64,000 bases of DNA from Paenibacillus borealis (GTDB taxonomy: Bacteria > Bacillota > Bacilli > Paenibacillales > Paenibacillaceae): assembly GCF_000758665.1 (NCBI RefSeq), contig NZ_CP009285.1:1984001-2048000 (forward strand), given 5' to 3'. Under the pieces are notes generated by a model. The model did no database searches. It was not told the DNA's origin and was given only the letters and a program-made list of their open reading frames with translations. The position numbers and the translations under genes are program-made. Positions 11,613 to 20,075 of this stretch are shown here, piece after piece. The stretch's first letter is position 1. Each line of letters opens with the position of its first letter.

Positions 11613-12248
11613 ATGGAGAAGCTGATAGAACGGATCAAGGGTGAGTTATTGGCAAAAGCAACGATAGAGAGTATTGATCCGCTGGAACCGGTGAAGGTCC
11701 GCAGCGTGCCAAAGCCCTGGAAGGTGCTCGGAACCGGGAATTACGCTGCCGTTTTCTATCATCCGGAAGCTCCCGATTATGCAGTGAAGGTATATGCCCC
11801 GGGGAGGCCGGGGCTTGCGGAAGAAGCAGAGGTATACCGCCGTCTCGGCCGTCATCCGGCGTTCTCCGAATGCTATTACAGCGGACCTGACTTTCTGATC
11901 CTGAAACGGCTGCAAGGAGTTACCTTCTATGACTCGATGAAACGGGGGATTCTCATCACCGGGCAGGCTGTAGAGGATATTGACAATGCACTTGACTATG
12001 CCCGTTCCCGGGGGCTTCATCCGCATGATGTCCACGCCAAGAATGTAATGATTCAGGACGGCCGTGGCCTGATTGTAGATATCTCTGATTTCCTGAAGGA
12101 AGAGGACTGCAGCATGTGGGAGGATTACAAGAAAGCCTATTACCATCTGTACCAGCCGGTGGCCTCCCGCTGGATGTTTCCGGTTCCCCGGCCCATTCTG
12201 GAGACCGTCCGCAAGGGTTACCGGCTGTGGCGGCGGCTGAAGCAATAA
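11613..12248 (+). CDS. YrzF-like serine/threonine protein kinase
   Basis: A protein of about 211 residues with a minimal protein kinase fold. Visible elements are the glycine-rich loop LGTGNYAAVFYH, the lysine in YAVKVYAP, the catalytic loop HPHDVHAKNVM and a DFG-like VDISDF. Length and motifs match the short kinase family that includes Bacillus subtilis YrzF; the physiological substrate is not established from sequence. The ATG at 11613 has GGGGTGAG just upstream; a GTG at 11604 is possible. The gene is alone on its strand and ends in a strong hairpin. Confidence 0.8.
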   Translation: MEKLIERIKGELLAKATIESIDPLEPVKVRSVPKPWKVLGTGNYAAVFYHPEAPDYAVKVYAPGRPGLAEEAEVYRRLGRHPAFSECYYSGPDFLILKRLQGVTFYDSMKRGILITGQAVEDIDNALDYARSRGLHPHDVHAKNVMIQDGRGLIVDISDFLKEEDCSMWEDYKKAYYHLYQPVASRWMFPVPRPILETVRKGYRLWRRLKQ

Positions 12249-12249
12249 T

Positions 12250-12304
12250 CGAACAAGTGGCAGTCCAGGACGTTATTTTCGCCACCGGGGCTGCCGCTTG
12301 TTCG
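12250..12304. terminator. Large convergent hairpin
   Basis: Arms CGAACAAGTGGCAGT and GCTGCCGCTTGTTCG pair at 13 of 15 positions with a loop of about 25 nt. It starts directly after the kinase stop codon and abuts the convergent gene, so it can serve both strands, although neither side has a long T run. Confidence 0.6.
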
Positions 12305-12305
12305 C

Positions 12306-12773
12306 TTACCGGAGAATGGAATAATAAGCGACTGATTCGTCGATTAACCGGGATAACGTCAACTCACGGAAGCGCCGGTTCCCCGGATATGGGATGAAGA
12401 GGGCGGGAGAGTTTACCTGTTGCTCATGTCTTGTGTATCCGGCGGTAACAGGGACTCTGGCCTGAAGAATGCCGGATAAGGCGGATTGCAGCAATCCGAG
12501 CTGGCCTGTTGTCCACTCCTGTTCCTTGCGGCGCAGAGTCACCTCTATTTCCTCAACTGTAGAATGGTGAATACACCGCAGCGGAGCACCCCATTTCGTT
12601 AGATCAAATGATTGCCCATCTAGCGGAATTAGACATTCCCCGTAGCAGATTTGTTCCCCCCAGGTGAGTCTCAATAGCAGATATAACGAGCCGGCGCGGA
12701 CCGGTCTGTCAGTGAACGAAGGGGTAGTATCAAAAGCGAAGAGTTCAATATGCGACAGCTTGTGACTATTCAT
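12306..12773 (-). CDS. Hypothetical protein, resembles an enolase-superfamily N-terminal domain
   Basis: A 155-residue protein without signal peptide or membrane segment. The opening LSHIELFAFDTTPSF, a basic RPVRAGSLYLLLRL strand and GEQICYGECLIPL are laid out like the capping domain of muconate-lactonizing or mandelate-racemase-type enzymes. The catalytic barrel is absent, so it cannot be a complete enzyme of that type. Its start overlaps the end of the upstream gene by 8 nt, so the two are translated from one message. The function is not recognised; the enolase resemblance is by eye and weak. Confidence 0.65.
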   Translation of the reverse strand: MNSHKLSHIELFAFDTTPSFTDRPVRAGSLYLLLRLTWGEQICYGECLIPLDGQSFDLTKWGAPLRCIHHSTVEEIEVTLRRKEQEWTTGQLGLLQSALSGILQARVPVTAGYTRHEQQVNSPALFIPYPGNRRFRELTLSRLIDESVAYYSILR

Positions 12774-13299
12774 AGAGGATGCCCTCCTGAATTTCCATAG
12801 GAACTATTGATATTAGATGATGGGTTTGTTTCGCCCGGTCCAGATACCCCGTAAGCTGGGCTTCGCTCTCGCAAACGGCTGAATGCTCCAGCCAGATGCT
12901 AAATTTAGTTTTACGGACAACAGACAGGTGTAAGGGGAAGCTGTTGCGGGACCGGAAAACATACCAGCCGCTATGCATGCTTTTCCACGGTTCTCTGAAG
13001 GCTGTCCAAAAAGCTAATCTCCTGCGTGTCCGCCAGTCCTGTTCCTGCTGTTTGTTCCGGATGCTTGTGTAAATATCGTCCAGTATCTGTTCATTCGAAC
13101 AGGTGAAGTAGGCTGAGGATCTGCAAAAGTGATACAGCGTTTCGATCTGGTCTGTCCCAAATCCGTAACCCACAACATACCGTTGCTTGCCCTCTTCGTA
13201 CCACAGCACCCCAAAGCTCGAAAACTCCAGACTTACCGGATCCAGCCTGCGGGGATGAACGCCCAAATAATAGGTTTTCGCGGTCTGTATCTCTGCCAC
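12766..13299 (-). CDS. Hypothetical protein
   Basis: A 177-residue soluble protein with many aromatic and charged residues and no motif I recognise. A GGAGG site precedes the start on the minus strand. It overlaps the downstream gene by 8 nt, which points to a functional pair. There is no signal peptide or helix long enough to cross the membrane. The roughly 260 nt upstream, to the next gene, contain a possible short reading frame that I do not support. Confidence 0.65.
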   Translation of the reverse strand: MAEIQTAKTYYLGVHPRRLDPVSLEFSSFGVLWYEEGKQRYVVGYGFGTDQIETLYHFCRSSAYFTCSNEQILDDIYTSIRNKQQEQDWRTRRRLAFWTAFREPWKSMHSGWYVFRSRNSFPLHLSVVRKTKFSIWLEHSAVCESEAQLTGYLDRAKQTHHLISIVPMEIQEGILYE

Positions 13300-13557
13300 T
13301 CTTCAAGACTCCCTCCAGCTGCTTACAGGAACTCAGCATAGTTGTTAAAGGGAATCATACACGCAGTTCTATTCCTTGTAAAAAACGCAACCGCCGTTAA
13401 AAGTCTGCTATGGCACATATCCCGCCAGAATGTGAATATAATCCTGCTTAATCTTGGTGCCGGCATGGTTTTTCTTCTCTATACGTTAGTTTATTACGTT
13501 CTTAACGGGATCTTAACTGAGGGCAGGATAGTCTTATAACTTCTTAATCCCGCCTCT

Positions 13558-14418
13558 TCACCGCTGCAATTTCCGGTAATCCCGGGGCGGGAGGCCGGAG
13601 ATTGTTTTGAATACTTTGCCGAAATGTGTGAGGCTCTCGAAGCCGCAGGCTTCCGACACCGCCGTGACGCTAAGGTCCGTGTCCCGCAGCAGGCGTTCGG
13701 CCTCCCGGACCCGGGTGATGTTCACGTATTCGGCGAACCCGAAGCCGGTAATATGCTTGAACACGCGGCTGAGATGGCTTTTGCTGATATAGAACCTGCG
13801 GGCTATGGCCTCAAGCTGCAGGGTTTCACCATAACGCTGATTGATATGGCGTACGATATCCGTAATCTTATCCTGGACCGGTGAGGGTTCATCAGCCGCC
13901 TGCGAGCCTCGTCTCAGAATGGAGCGGGCGGTATACAGCAGCAGCTCAACGGCCATATTCCGGATATGCAGCGTATAACCCGGCGGCTGTTCGATGATTT
14001 CGTTCATAAGCGAGAACATCAGGCCCTCCACATGCAGGCGTTCCTGAAGATTGAAGCGGATCAGCGGATGGTTATGGATAAAAGGGGTCTGGAGCAGCTG
14101 CTTCTCCTCCGCTGTGAACCCGTCAAAGAAGGACGGATCGTAATAGACAACAATCCGTTCATAATTAGGCTTGTCGAGCTCGGAGGTTTTGTGCAGGGCG
14201 TTGGAATTCACGATTACAAGATCCCCCGCCTGGATATGGTAGATGCTGTCCTTAACAAAATATTTCCGTTCTCCGCTGAACAGATAGAAGAGCTCATGCT
14301 GAACATGGTAGTGATTATTGCTCATGGAATAATAGCCGATGCGCCGGTCAAATTCGACCTTGAAAGGGTCATCATCTGAGCCGAAGCGCAGCATGCCGGG
14401 AAGGGACTGGACAGACAT
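13558..14418 (-). CDS. AraC-family regulator of the pectin locus
   Basis: A 286-residue regulator with an N-terminal cupin-like sugar-sensing domain (about 1-160, including HYHVQHELFYLFSGE) and a C-terminal pair of helix-turn-helix motifs (about 185-284, with LEAIARRFYISKSHLSRVFK and the family end FKTISGLPPRDYRK). It is divergent from the GH105 gene across 156 nt holding an inverted repeat. That places it as the likely local activator of rhamnogalacturonan genes, by position and family; the inducer is unknown. Confidence 0.88.
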   Translation of the reverse strand: MSVQSLPGMLRFGSDDDPFKVEFDRRIGYYSMSNNHYHVQHELFYLFSGERKYFVKDSIYHIQAGDLVIVNSNALHKTSELDKPNYERIVVYYDPSFFDGFTAEEKQLLQTPFIHNHPLIRFNLQERLHVEGLMFSLMNEIIEQPPGYTLHIRNMAVELLLYTARSILRRGSQAADEPSPVQDKITDIVRHINQRYGETLQLEAIARRFYISKSHLSRVFKHITGFGFAEYVNITRVREAERLLRDTDLSVTAVSEACGFESLTHFGKVFKTISGLPPRDYRKLQR

Positions 14419-14481
14419 AGGGAGCTCCTTTCGTTTTCACCTGACTAATACCTTGATTATAGCAAAATAAATGGAATATTC

Positions 14482-14511
14482 GTATTATTGCGCTTATTTG
14501 CGGAGTAATAC
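14482..14511. promoter_or_regulatory. Inverted repeat, possible AraC-type operator
   Basis: GTATTA and TAATAC are the ends of a 30-nt segment between the divergent AraC and GH105 genes, with GCG repeated inside. Location and symmetry fit a regulator binding site, but the arms are short. Confidence 0.35.
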
Positions 14512-14574
14512 CATTTATATTGTGTTAGTCTGTTTACGCGAAGCAAGCCATACAGCCAGTCACGGGAGGAAGAT

Positions 14575-15633
14575 ATGAAGACCAACGTTATCTTGCAGCA
14601 AGAGAGGCTTGAACAAGGGATGGATAAGCTCTGGAACAAGCTGCACGGCACAGATGAACATGACAACCTGGACCATTGGGAATGGGTTCAGGGGGTCGCA
14701 TTGTACGGAGTGATCAAGGCCTATGAGGAGACAGGGCAGGAGCGGTACGGGGCATTCCTGAAGCAATGGACTGCGGACAATGTACATTTGTTGAGGCATG
14801 GTTCGGTCAACTGGGTCGCGCCTGCAAATGCGCTGCTCAGCGTCTACAGGGAAACGGGTGATCCGTTGCTTGGCAAGCTATGCAGGGAAGTGGCGGACTG
14901 GTGCGTTCACGGCGCGCTGCGCACAACGAATGGAGGGTTCGCCCACGTCTGGGGACCGGGAGCCGGGGGCCTTGAGGATTATAAGAACCAGCTATGGATT
15001 GATACTCTGTTCATGGCGGGCATTTACATGCTGCGCTTTGGTCTCGAAGACCAGAATCAGGCCTGCACCGAAGAAGCGCTGAATCAATTCGATATTCATA
15101 TCGGCTGCCAGTTTGATCCGGGCAGCGGGCTGTACAGCCATGGTTATCATTGCCTTGCGGAAAAGCGGCTTGGGGAGCATTGGGGACGCGGCAACGGCTG
15201 GGCGGCGGTCAGTGTAATTGAGCTGCTGGGCCTTATGAACGGGCAGCCTTACCCTACGGAGAAGTATGAACAAGTGTTCAGGCAGCAGATGGAGAGCGCT
15301 TACGCTCTCAGAATGAAGGACGGTCTGCTGCGGACACTGCTGGATGTGGAGGAATCTTACCCTGAGACCAGCGGCTCGGCTTTGTTCGCTTATGCAGCGC
15401 TTAAGGGCCACCGCCTTGGCATTCTGGATGACAAGTACCGTGAATGGGGAGCGCAGATTGCCGTGGAAATCCTGAACAATCATCTTGCCGATGACGGCAC
15501 GGTGCTGCATGCCTCCGGCGGTACAGACTGCCAGGATGCCGCAGGATACTTGCGGGTACCTTACGCCCCGAGACAATACTCAACCGGGGTTGTAATGATG
15601 CTGTTCAGTGAGGCGCTGGCGCATCACTGCTGA
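14575..15633 (+). CDS. GH105 unsaturated rhamnogalacturonyl hydrolase, YteR-like
   Basis: A 352-residue cytoplasmic enzyme of the GH88/GH105 family. It removes the unsaturated galacturonyl residue left at the non-reducing end of oligosaccharides by rhamnogalacturonan lyases. The conserved NQLWIDTLFMAG segment puts the catalytic aspartate at residue 143, the same number as the proton donor known for Bacillus subtilis YteR. HDNLDHWEW near the start and GRGNGWAAVS further on also match. There is no signal peptide, as expected for an enzyme acting on imported oligosaccharides. The start has a GGGAGG site 7 nt upstream. It is the first gene of the pectin enzymes and is followed by the dispersed hairpin element. 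Confidence 0.9.
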   Translation: MKTNVILQQERLEQGMDKLWNKLHGTDEHDNLDHWEWVQGVALYGVIKAYEETGQERYGAFLKQWTADNVHLLRHGSVNWVAPANALLSVYRETGDPLLGKLCREVADWCVHGALRTTNGGFAHVWGPGAGGLEDYKNQLWIDTLFMAGIYMLRFGLEDQNQACTEEALNQFDIHIGCQFDPGSGLYSHGYHCLAEKRLGEHWGRGNGWAAVSVIELLGLMNGQPYPTEKYEQVFRQQMESAYALRMKDGLLRTLLDVEESYPETSGSALFAYAALKGHRLGILDDKYREWGAQIAVEILNNHLADDGTVLHASGGTDCQDAAGYLRVPYAPRQYSTGVVMMLFSEALAHHC

Positions 15634-15680
15634 TAGGCTTCAGTAAGATGTACTAAATCATTACGCAAAGCAAAAAGGAT

Positions 15681-15820
15681 CGGAGGGGAATTTTGGAACT
15701 GGAAGGAGCGTTAGCGTCCGCCTTTGTTACCGGATTTCTACCGCGAACAGCGGTTTAAATCAGGAAATCTGGGAACAACAGCGGCCGGAAGTCCAAAACT
15801 TCACCGGAGTGACGACTGAG
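15681..15820. repeat. Dispersed structured intergenic element, copy 1
   Basis: A segment of about 140 nt with a second copy at 35731-35870. The outer ends TTTTGGA and TCCAAAA pair. Inside, CCGCCTTTGTTACCGGATTTC (15719-15739) pairs with 15764-15784, ending in a CCGC-GAACA-GCGG apical hairpin. Differences from the other copy preserve pairing (TTTT/AAAA here, ATTT/AAAT there), so the structure is under selection or copies arise as a folded unit. It occupies most of the gap before the YetA-like gene. Confidence 0.75.
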
Positions 15821-15886
15821 CTTTTAGTTGATATTTTGAAGTTTATTCTGATTTTTTAACAAATAGAAATGGAGGAGAAGATCAGC

Positions 15887-18490
15887 ATGTCCAAGCTGCA
15901 GTTACATTGGTTGACAGCAAGACAAGCGGAACAGGCGCCAGTAAGCTTCGGTACACCCTGGAGCCAAGGGGCTCTGCTGCCGGGAGAAGCCGTTTCGCTT
16001 CAGGATGAAGCAGGGACGGGCGTTCCCGTCCAGACCCGGATTAATGCCTACTGGCCGGACGGGTCCGTGAAATGGCTGCTGCACAGCGGGGTGCTGGATA
16101 CGCGTCAGGCATACTGTGTAAGCAAAGGTGAGAGCGCTGAACCAACGGCCGCCGCTACTATCTCAGCCTCCCAATCTCCGGATGGTTCAGTAACGGTTGA
16201 AAGCGGTCTGCTCTCCTGCCGGATTGAGAAGGGAAGCCTGTTGATCTCCTCACTGCGGCGCAAGCAGACGGATCACAAGCCGGTATCCGCGCAGCTGACG
16301 GCTCTGATCGAGAACAGGGATGAGCAGGAAGGAATCGAAACGATCTCCATCCATAAGCTGAACGGAGTTACAGAGAAGATTACCCTGGAAGAAGCAGGGC
16401 CGCTCCGGGCAGTCGTCAAGCTGGAAGGCATTCATGAATATATGAACCGTGAGGTTTCGCGGTTCCCTTTTGTCATCCGGCTCTACTTCTATGCCGGCAG
16501 TGATGAGGTCCGCATGGTGCACAGCTTCGCCTTCGATGCGGATGAGAATACCGATTATCTGAAGGGGCTTGCGGTACAGTTCAATATGGAGGCTACCGGA
16601 GAGCTGTGGAACCGTCATGTCGGTTTTACCGGCGATACGGGCATGTTCTATGAAGCGGTACAGCCGATGTATACGTATAGCGGCGCCGCCCATCCGGTCT
16701 ACGAACAGCAGCAGATCTGCGGGCAATTTGTCCCGGTCCATCTGGTTGAAGAAGCGGGTCTGCTGGAGAATGTGCGGGATAATGCGGCTTGGGGGAATTT
16801 CCGCCTGCAGCAGGATTCCTGTGATCACTACAGTATTCTCAAAAGCACGAACCGGCAGTGCGCCTACATTCCCGCCGCCCAGGGGAACCGCTCGCTGGGT
16901 GCTGCCTTTTTCGGTAGTGAGAGTGTTATTCTGGGCGCGGCGGTTAAGGATTTCTGGCAGAAATCCCCGATGGCGCTTGAGGTTACGGATGCCGCCGGGG
17001 AGCAGCCTGCCCTGACGGTCTGGCTGTGGAGCCGATACGCGGAAGCGTTCGATTTCCGGGCATATGATACGGCTTCGCATACGTTCTCCTATGGGGATAT
17101 CGATAATCATCCGGAAGGGATCGCCAATACGAATGAAATTACGCTCAAGCTGTTCGGGCAGATGCCGGGCAAGCAGGCGATTCTTGATTTTGCCGGAGAT
17201 GTACAGACCGATTCGCTGCTTATTGCTGATCCGCAGGTCTATGAAGAGACTAAGGTATTCGGTACCTACTGGCTTCCGCCGAAGCTGGAGCAATACACTG
17301 CGCCTGAGCATGAGCGGGCACTGCTGGGGTTCATGGATTTCTACATTCAAGAGGTGGAGCAGCGCAAGTGGTACGGCTTCTGGGATTACGGCGATGTGAT
17401 GCATACCTACGATCATGTGCGGCACACCTGGCGTTATGATGTCGGCGGGTTCGCCTGGCAGAATACGGAGCTGTGCAATACTTATGTGAACTGGCTGCTG
17501 TTCCTGCGTACCGGAGATTATGACATCTTCCGGTTCGCCCGGGCGATGACGCGGCATACGAGTGAGGTAGATATGTATCATCTTGGCGCTTATGCGATGC
17601 TGGGCAGCCGCCACAATGTGCGCCATTGGGGCTGCAGATGGAAGGAGCCGCGTATTTCCATGGCCGGGCATCACCGTTTCTTCTATTATCTGACGGGCGA
17701 TGAGCGGACCGGGGATATTATGGACTCTGTGAAGGATGCCGACTATGCCAAACCGAGGGATCAGGTTGTTACAGCAGAAGGTTACACATCCGTCCGCACC
17801 GGTCCTGACTGGTCTTCTTATGTGTCCAATTGGATGGTGCAGTGGGAGAGATATCAGGATACCAAGTACCGTGACAAGATTCTGACCGGTATAGCGAGCC
17901 TGAAGCAGGCACCGAACCGGCTGTCCTCCGGCTCCCACTTTCACTACAATCCGGAAACCGGTGAGCTGCATTACCTGAGTGAAGGGAACTACCAGTATCA
18001 TATGGTGATCTGCTTCGGGGGACCGGAAATCTGGTTCGAGCTGGCCGAGTGGATTCACGATGAAGAGTTCAAGGATATGCTGGCACAGTTTGGTGATTAT
18101 TTCGCCATGACACCTGAAGAAAGAAACCTGAAGTCGGGCGGCTTATTTAATGATAGCAATGATCAGGCTTGGGATGGCCTGCGGTTTGCGATCCGGATGC
18201 CGGCGTACACCGGTTACCGCCACCAGAATCCGGCACGGATGCAGCAGGCACTTAATATGCTGAGAAGTGAAGCGGACATCAGCTCGAATACACCCGGACA
18301 GACGGATGATGAGGGCAATCTGATATACACGAATGTTCCAAAGACAGAATATATCCGCGAGATCCGGGAGGTTCCGTTCGTGAATACCAACGGTATTTCC
18401 CAGTGGAGTCTTAATTATATGGAAACTGCCAAGCTGCTTGAGCAGATGAATGAAGAAGGGGATCCATCAGATGACAACAACAGACGTTAA
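15887..18490 (+). CDS. YetA/PcRGLX-type exo-rhamnogalacturonan lyase family protein
   Basis: An 867-residue protein with no signal peptide. Its opening (a WPDGSVKWLLHSG beta-strand region) and central GFTGDTGMFYEAVQPM segment fit the PcRGLX/YetA-like family, which includes fungal exo-rhamnogalacturonan lyase and Bacillus subtilis YetA from the yes/lpl rhamnogalacturonan cluster. The C-terminal half is alpha-helical, barrel-like and rich in Trp, His and Tyr, as in polysaccharide lyases. I chose the ATG at 15887 with GGAGGAG 9 nt upstream. It overlaps the next gene by 20 nt, so the two are translationally linked. The exact reaction is inferred from family and neighbours. Confidence 0.8.
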   Translation: MSKLQLHWLTARQAEQAPVSFGTPWSQGALLPGEAVSLQDEAGTGVPVQTRINAYWPDGSVKWLLHSGVLDTRQAYCVSKGESAEPTAAATISASQSPDGSVTVESGLLSCRIEKGSLLISSLRRKQTDHKPVSAQLTALIENRDEQEGIETISIHKLNGVTEKITLEEAGPLRAVVKLEGIHEYMNREVSRFPFVIRLYFYAGSDEVRMVHSFAFDADENTDYLKGLAVQFNMEATGELWNRHVGFTGDTGMFYEAVQPMYTYSGAAHPVYEQQQICGQFVPVHLVEEAGLLENVRDNAAWGNFRLQQDSCDHYSILKSTNRQCAYIPAAQGNRSLGAAFFGSESVILGAAVKDFWQKSPMALEVTDAAGEQPALTVWLWSRYAEAFDFRAYDTASHTFSYGDIDNHPEGIANTNEITLKLFGQMPGKQAILDFAGDVQTDSLLIADPQVYEETKVFGTYWLPPKLEQYTAPEHERALLGFMDFYIQEVEQRKWYGFWDYGDVMHTYDHVRHTWRYDVGGFAWQNTELCNTYVNWLLFLRTGDYDIFRFARAMTRHTSEVDMYHLGAYAMLGSRHNVRHWGCRWKEPRISMAGHHRFFYYLTGDERTGDIMDSVKDADYAKPRDQVVTAEGYTSVRTGPDWSSYVSNWMVQWERYQDTKYRDKILTGIASLKQAPNRLSSGSHFHYNPETGELHYLSEGNYQYHMVICFGGPEIWFELAEWIHDEEFKDMLAQFGDYFAMTPEERNLKSGGLFNDSNDQAWDGLRFAIRMPAYTGYRHQNPARMQQALNMLRSEADISSNTPGQTDDEGNLIYTNVPKTEYIREIREVPFVNTNGISQWSLNYMETAKLLEQMNEEGDPSDDNNRR

Positions 18491-20012
18491 CGGGTTTGCA
18501 CCGCGTAATCTTGTATCACCTCCCGCATCACAGACAGATACAACAATTGCCCTTGTATGGGACAAGCCACAGCCTGCAGATGATGTCGCCTGTTACCAAG
18601 TGTATGTGGATGGGAAGATTCAGGGGATCTGCACCGCTACGGACTATACCTTAACAGGACTTGAACCCTCGCAGGTGTATGAGGTGCAGGTATGCGCTGT
18701 CTCCAGAAGCGGAGCTGTGTCCCGGCCGGGCCCAGCCCTAACCGCTTCAACCAAACCGGGAAGTGAGAGATTTGATATTACTTCCTTCGGGGCAGTAGCG
18801 GACAGCGGCACTAATAACACAGCAGCGTTCCAGGCGGCTATTGATGCGTGTACTCCTGGCGGTACGGTATATGTTCCCGAGGGCGTTTTTGGTACCGGCG
18901 CTATTTATCTCAAAAGCCATATGACCCTGTATGTAGCCAAAGGCGGCGTATTGCTGGGCAGTGGCAATCCTGCGGATTACCCGGTCATGACCTACAGATG
19001 GGAAGGCCGGGAGCAGCTCTGCTATGCGAGTCTGGTTAACACTAAAGACAGCGGCGGGGAGCGGCATGAGCAGATTACGATTGCCGGCGAAGGGACGATT
19101 GATGCGAACGGCGCAGCGCTTTTCAAGGGAGAAATGGCTGAGAAGAAGGGATACCGCGGCAGAGCGGTATGTCTGCGGAACACGGATTATGTATATCTGA
19201 AGGATATTACCGTCCGGCAGTCGCCTGCCTGGTGCGTTCATCTCATCTACTGTAATCATGTCAGCGCGAATGGGATCAGCATCTATACGAAGAATGACGG
19301 GTACGGCCGGAGATACGAGAATATTTTCAACGGAGACGGGCTGAATCCTGATTCCTCAAGTGACATCTATATTTTCAATTCCATGATTGCCAGCCAGGAT
19401 GATTGTATCGCCATTAAGTCCGGCCGGGATGAAGAAGGCAGAAGGGTGGGCATACCCTCCCGGGACATTAGGATTACCAACTGCTTGTTCAAAAGCGGCT
19501 TCGGTGTGGCGATTGGCAGTGAAATGGCCGGCGGGGTAAGCAATGTGCAGGTCATCGACTGCTCGTTCGAAGACGTATACAGCATCGGGACGGTCAAAGC
19601 GCCAAGAGGCCGGGGCGCTGTCATCGAGAATATCTCGTATGAGAATTGTACGCTGAAGAACTACAGTCTGGAGCATGAGGATTGCGAGTGGTTCAGAGGG
19701 GCGATCAACATCGACCAGTTCTACAGCCATATCGAATATGATGCGGACCTCAGGGAAGTGGTCAATGAAGGGACGTCCATCATCCGGAACATTAGCTTCC
19801 GGAACATCGTCCTCGATACGTATGCCGGTAATGCGGTGTTCATGGCCGGGCTGCCGGAGAGTCCGCTGCAGAATATCGTACTGGAGAATGTATCGGCAAT
19901 TGGGAGATATGGGCTGAAGGCTTACAATATTGAAGGTCTGGCCTTGAGGAATGTGTCCGTTATGTCACGGATGGATGAAGACTATCAGTTTCATAATACC
20001 AGGCAGGTATAG
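18471..20012 (+). CDS. GH28 family glycosidase with N-terminal fibronectin type III domain
   Basis: A 513-residue protein. Residues about 8-95 form a fibronectin type III module; from about 97 it is a right-handed beta-helix of family GH28, opening with ITSFGAVADSGTNNTAAFQAAI. The catalytic aspartates are visible as Asp294 in GDGLNPDSS and Asp310/Asp311 in SQDDCIAIKSG. The usual polygalacturonase GHG motif is SGFGVAIGSEM here, with the His replaced by Phe. That fits rhamnogalacturonan-type or other non-polygalacturonan specificity better than plain polygalacturonase. There is no signal peptide, so it acts on imported oligomers. The start overlaps the YetA-like gene by 20 nt and has GAAGGGG upstream. 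Confidence 0.85.
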   Translation: MTTTDVNGFAPRNLVSPPASQTDTTIALVWDKPQPADDVACYQVYVDGKIQGICTATDYTLTGLEPSQVYEVQVCAVSRSGAVSRPGPALTASTKPGSERFDITSFGAVADSGTNNTAAFQAAIDACTPGGTVYVPEGVFGTGAIYLKSHMTLYVAKGGVLLGSGNPADYPVMTYRWEGREQLCYASLVNTKDSGGERHEQITIAGEGTIDANGAALFKGEMAEKKGYRGRAVCLRNTDYVYLKDITVRQSPAWCVHLIYCNHVSANGISIYTKNDGYGRRYENIFNGDGLNPDSSSDIYIFNSMIASQDDCIAIKSGRDEEGRRVGIPSRDIRITNCLFKSGFGVAIGSEMAGGVSNVQVIDCSFEDVYSIGTVKAPRGRGAVIENISYENCTLKNYSLEHEDCEWFRGAINIDQFYSHIEYDADLREVVNEGTSIIRNISFRNIVLDTYAGNAVFMAGLPESPLQNIVLENVSAIGRYGLKAYNIEGLALRNVSVMSRMDEDYQFHNTRQV

Positions 20013-20075
20013 ACCGGCTTGCCGCAGAACAATAAAATGTAAGTAACCTGGACCCGTGGAGGATTGAATAGAATA

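Noticed and set aside
13342..13539. 65-codon plus-strand reading frame coding a hydrophobic peptide
   Set aside because: TTG start without ribosome binding site, no recognisable family, and position between two minus-strand genes.
16250..18058. 602-codon open frame on the minus strand
   Set aside because: Antisense to the YetA-like gene, which has family motifs and a good ribosome site; long antisense frames are expected in such GC-moderate coding sequence.
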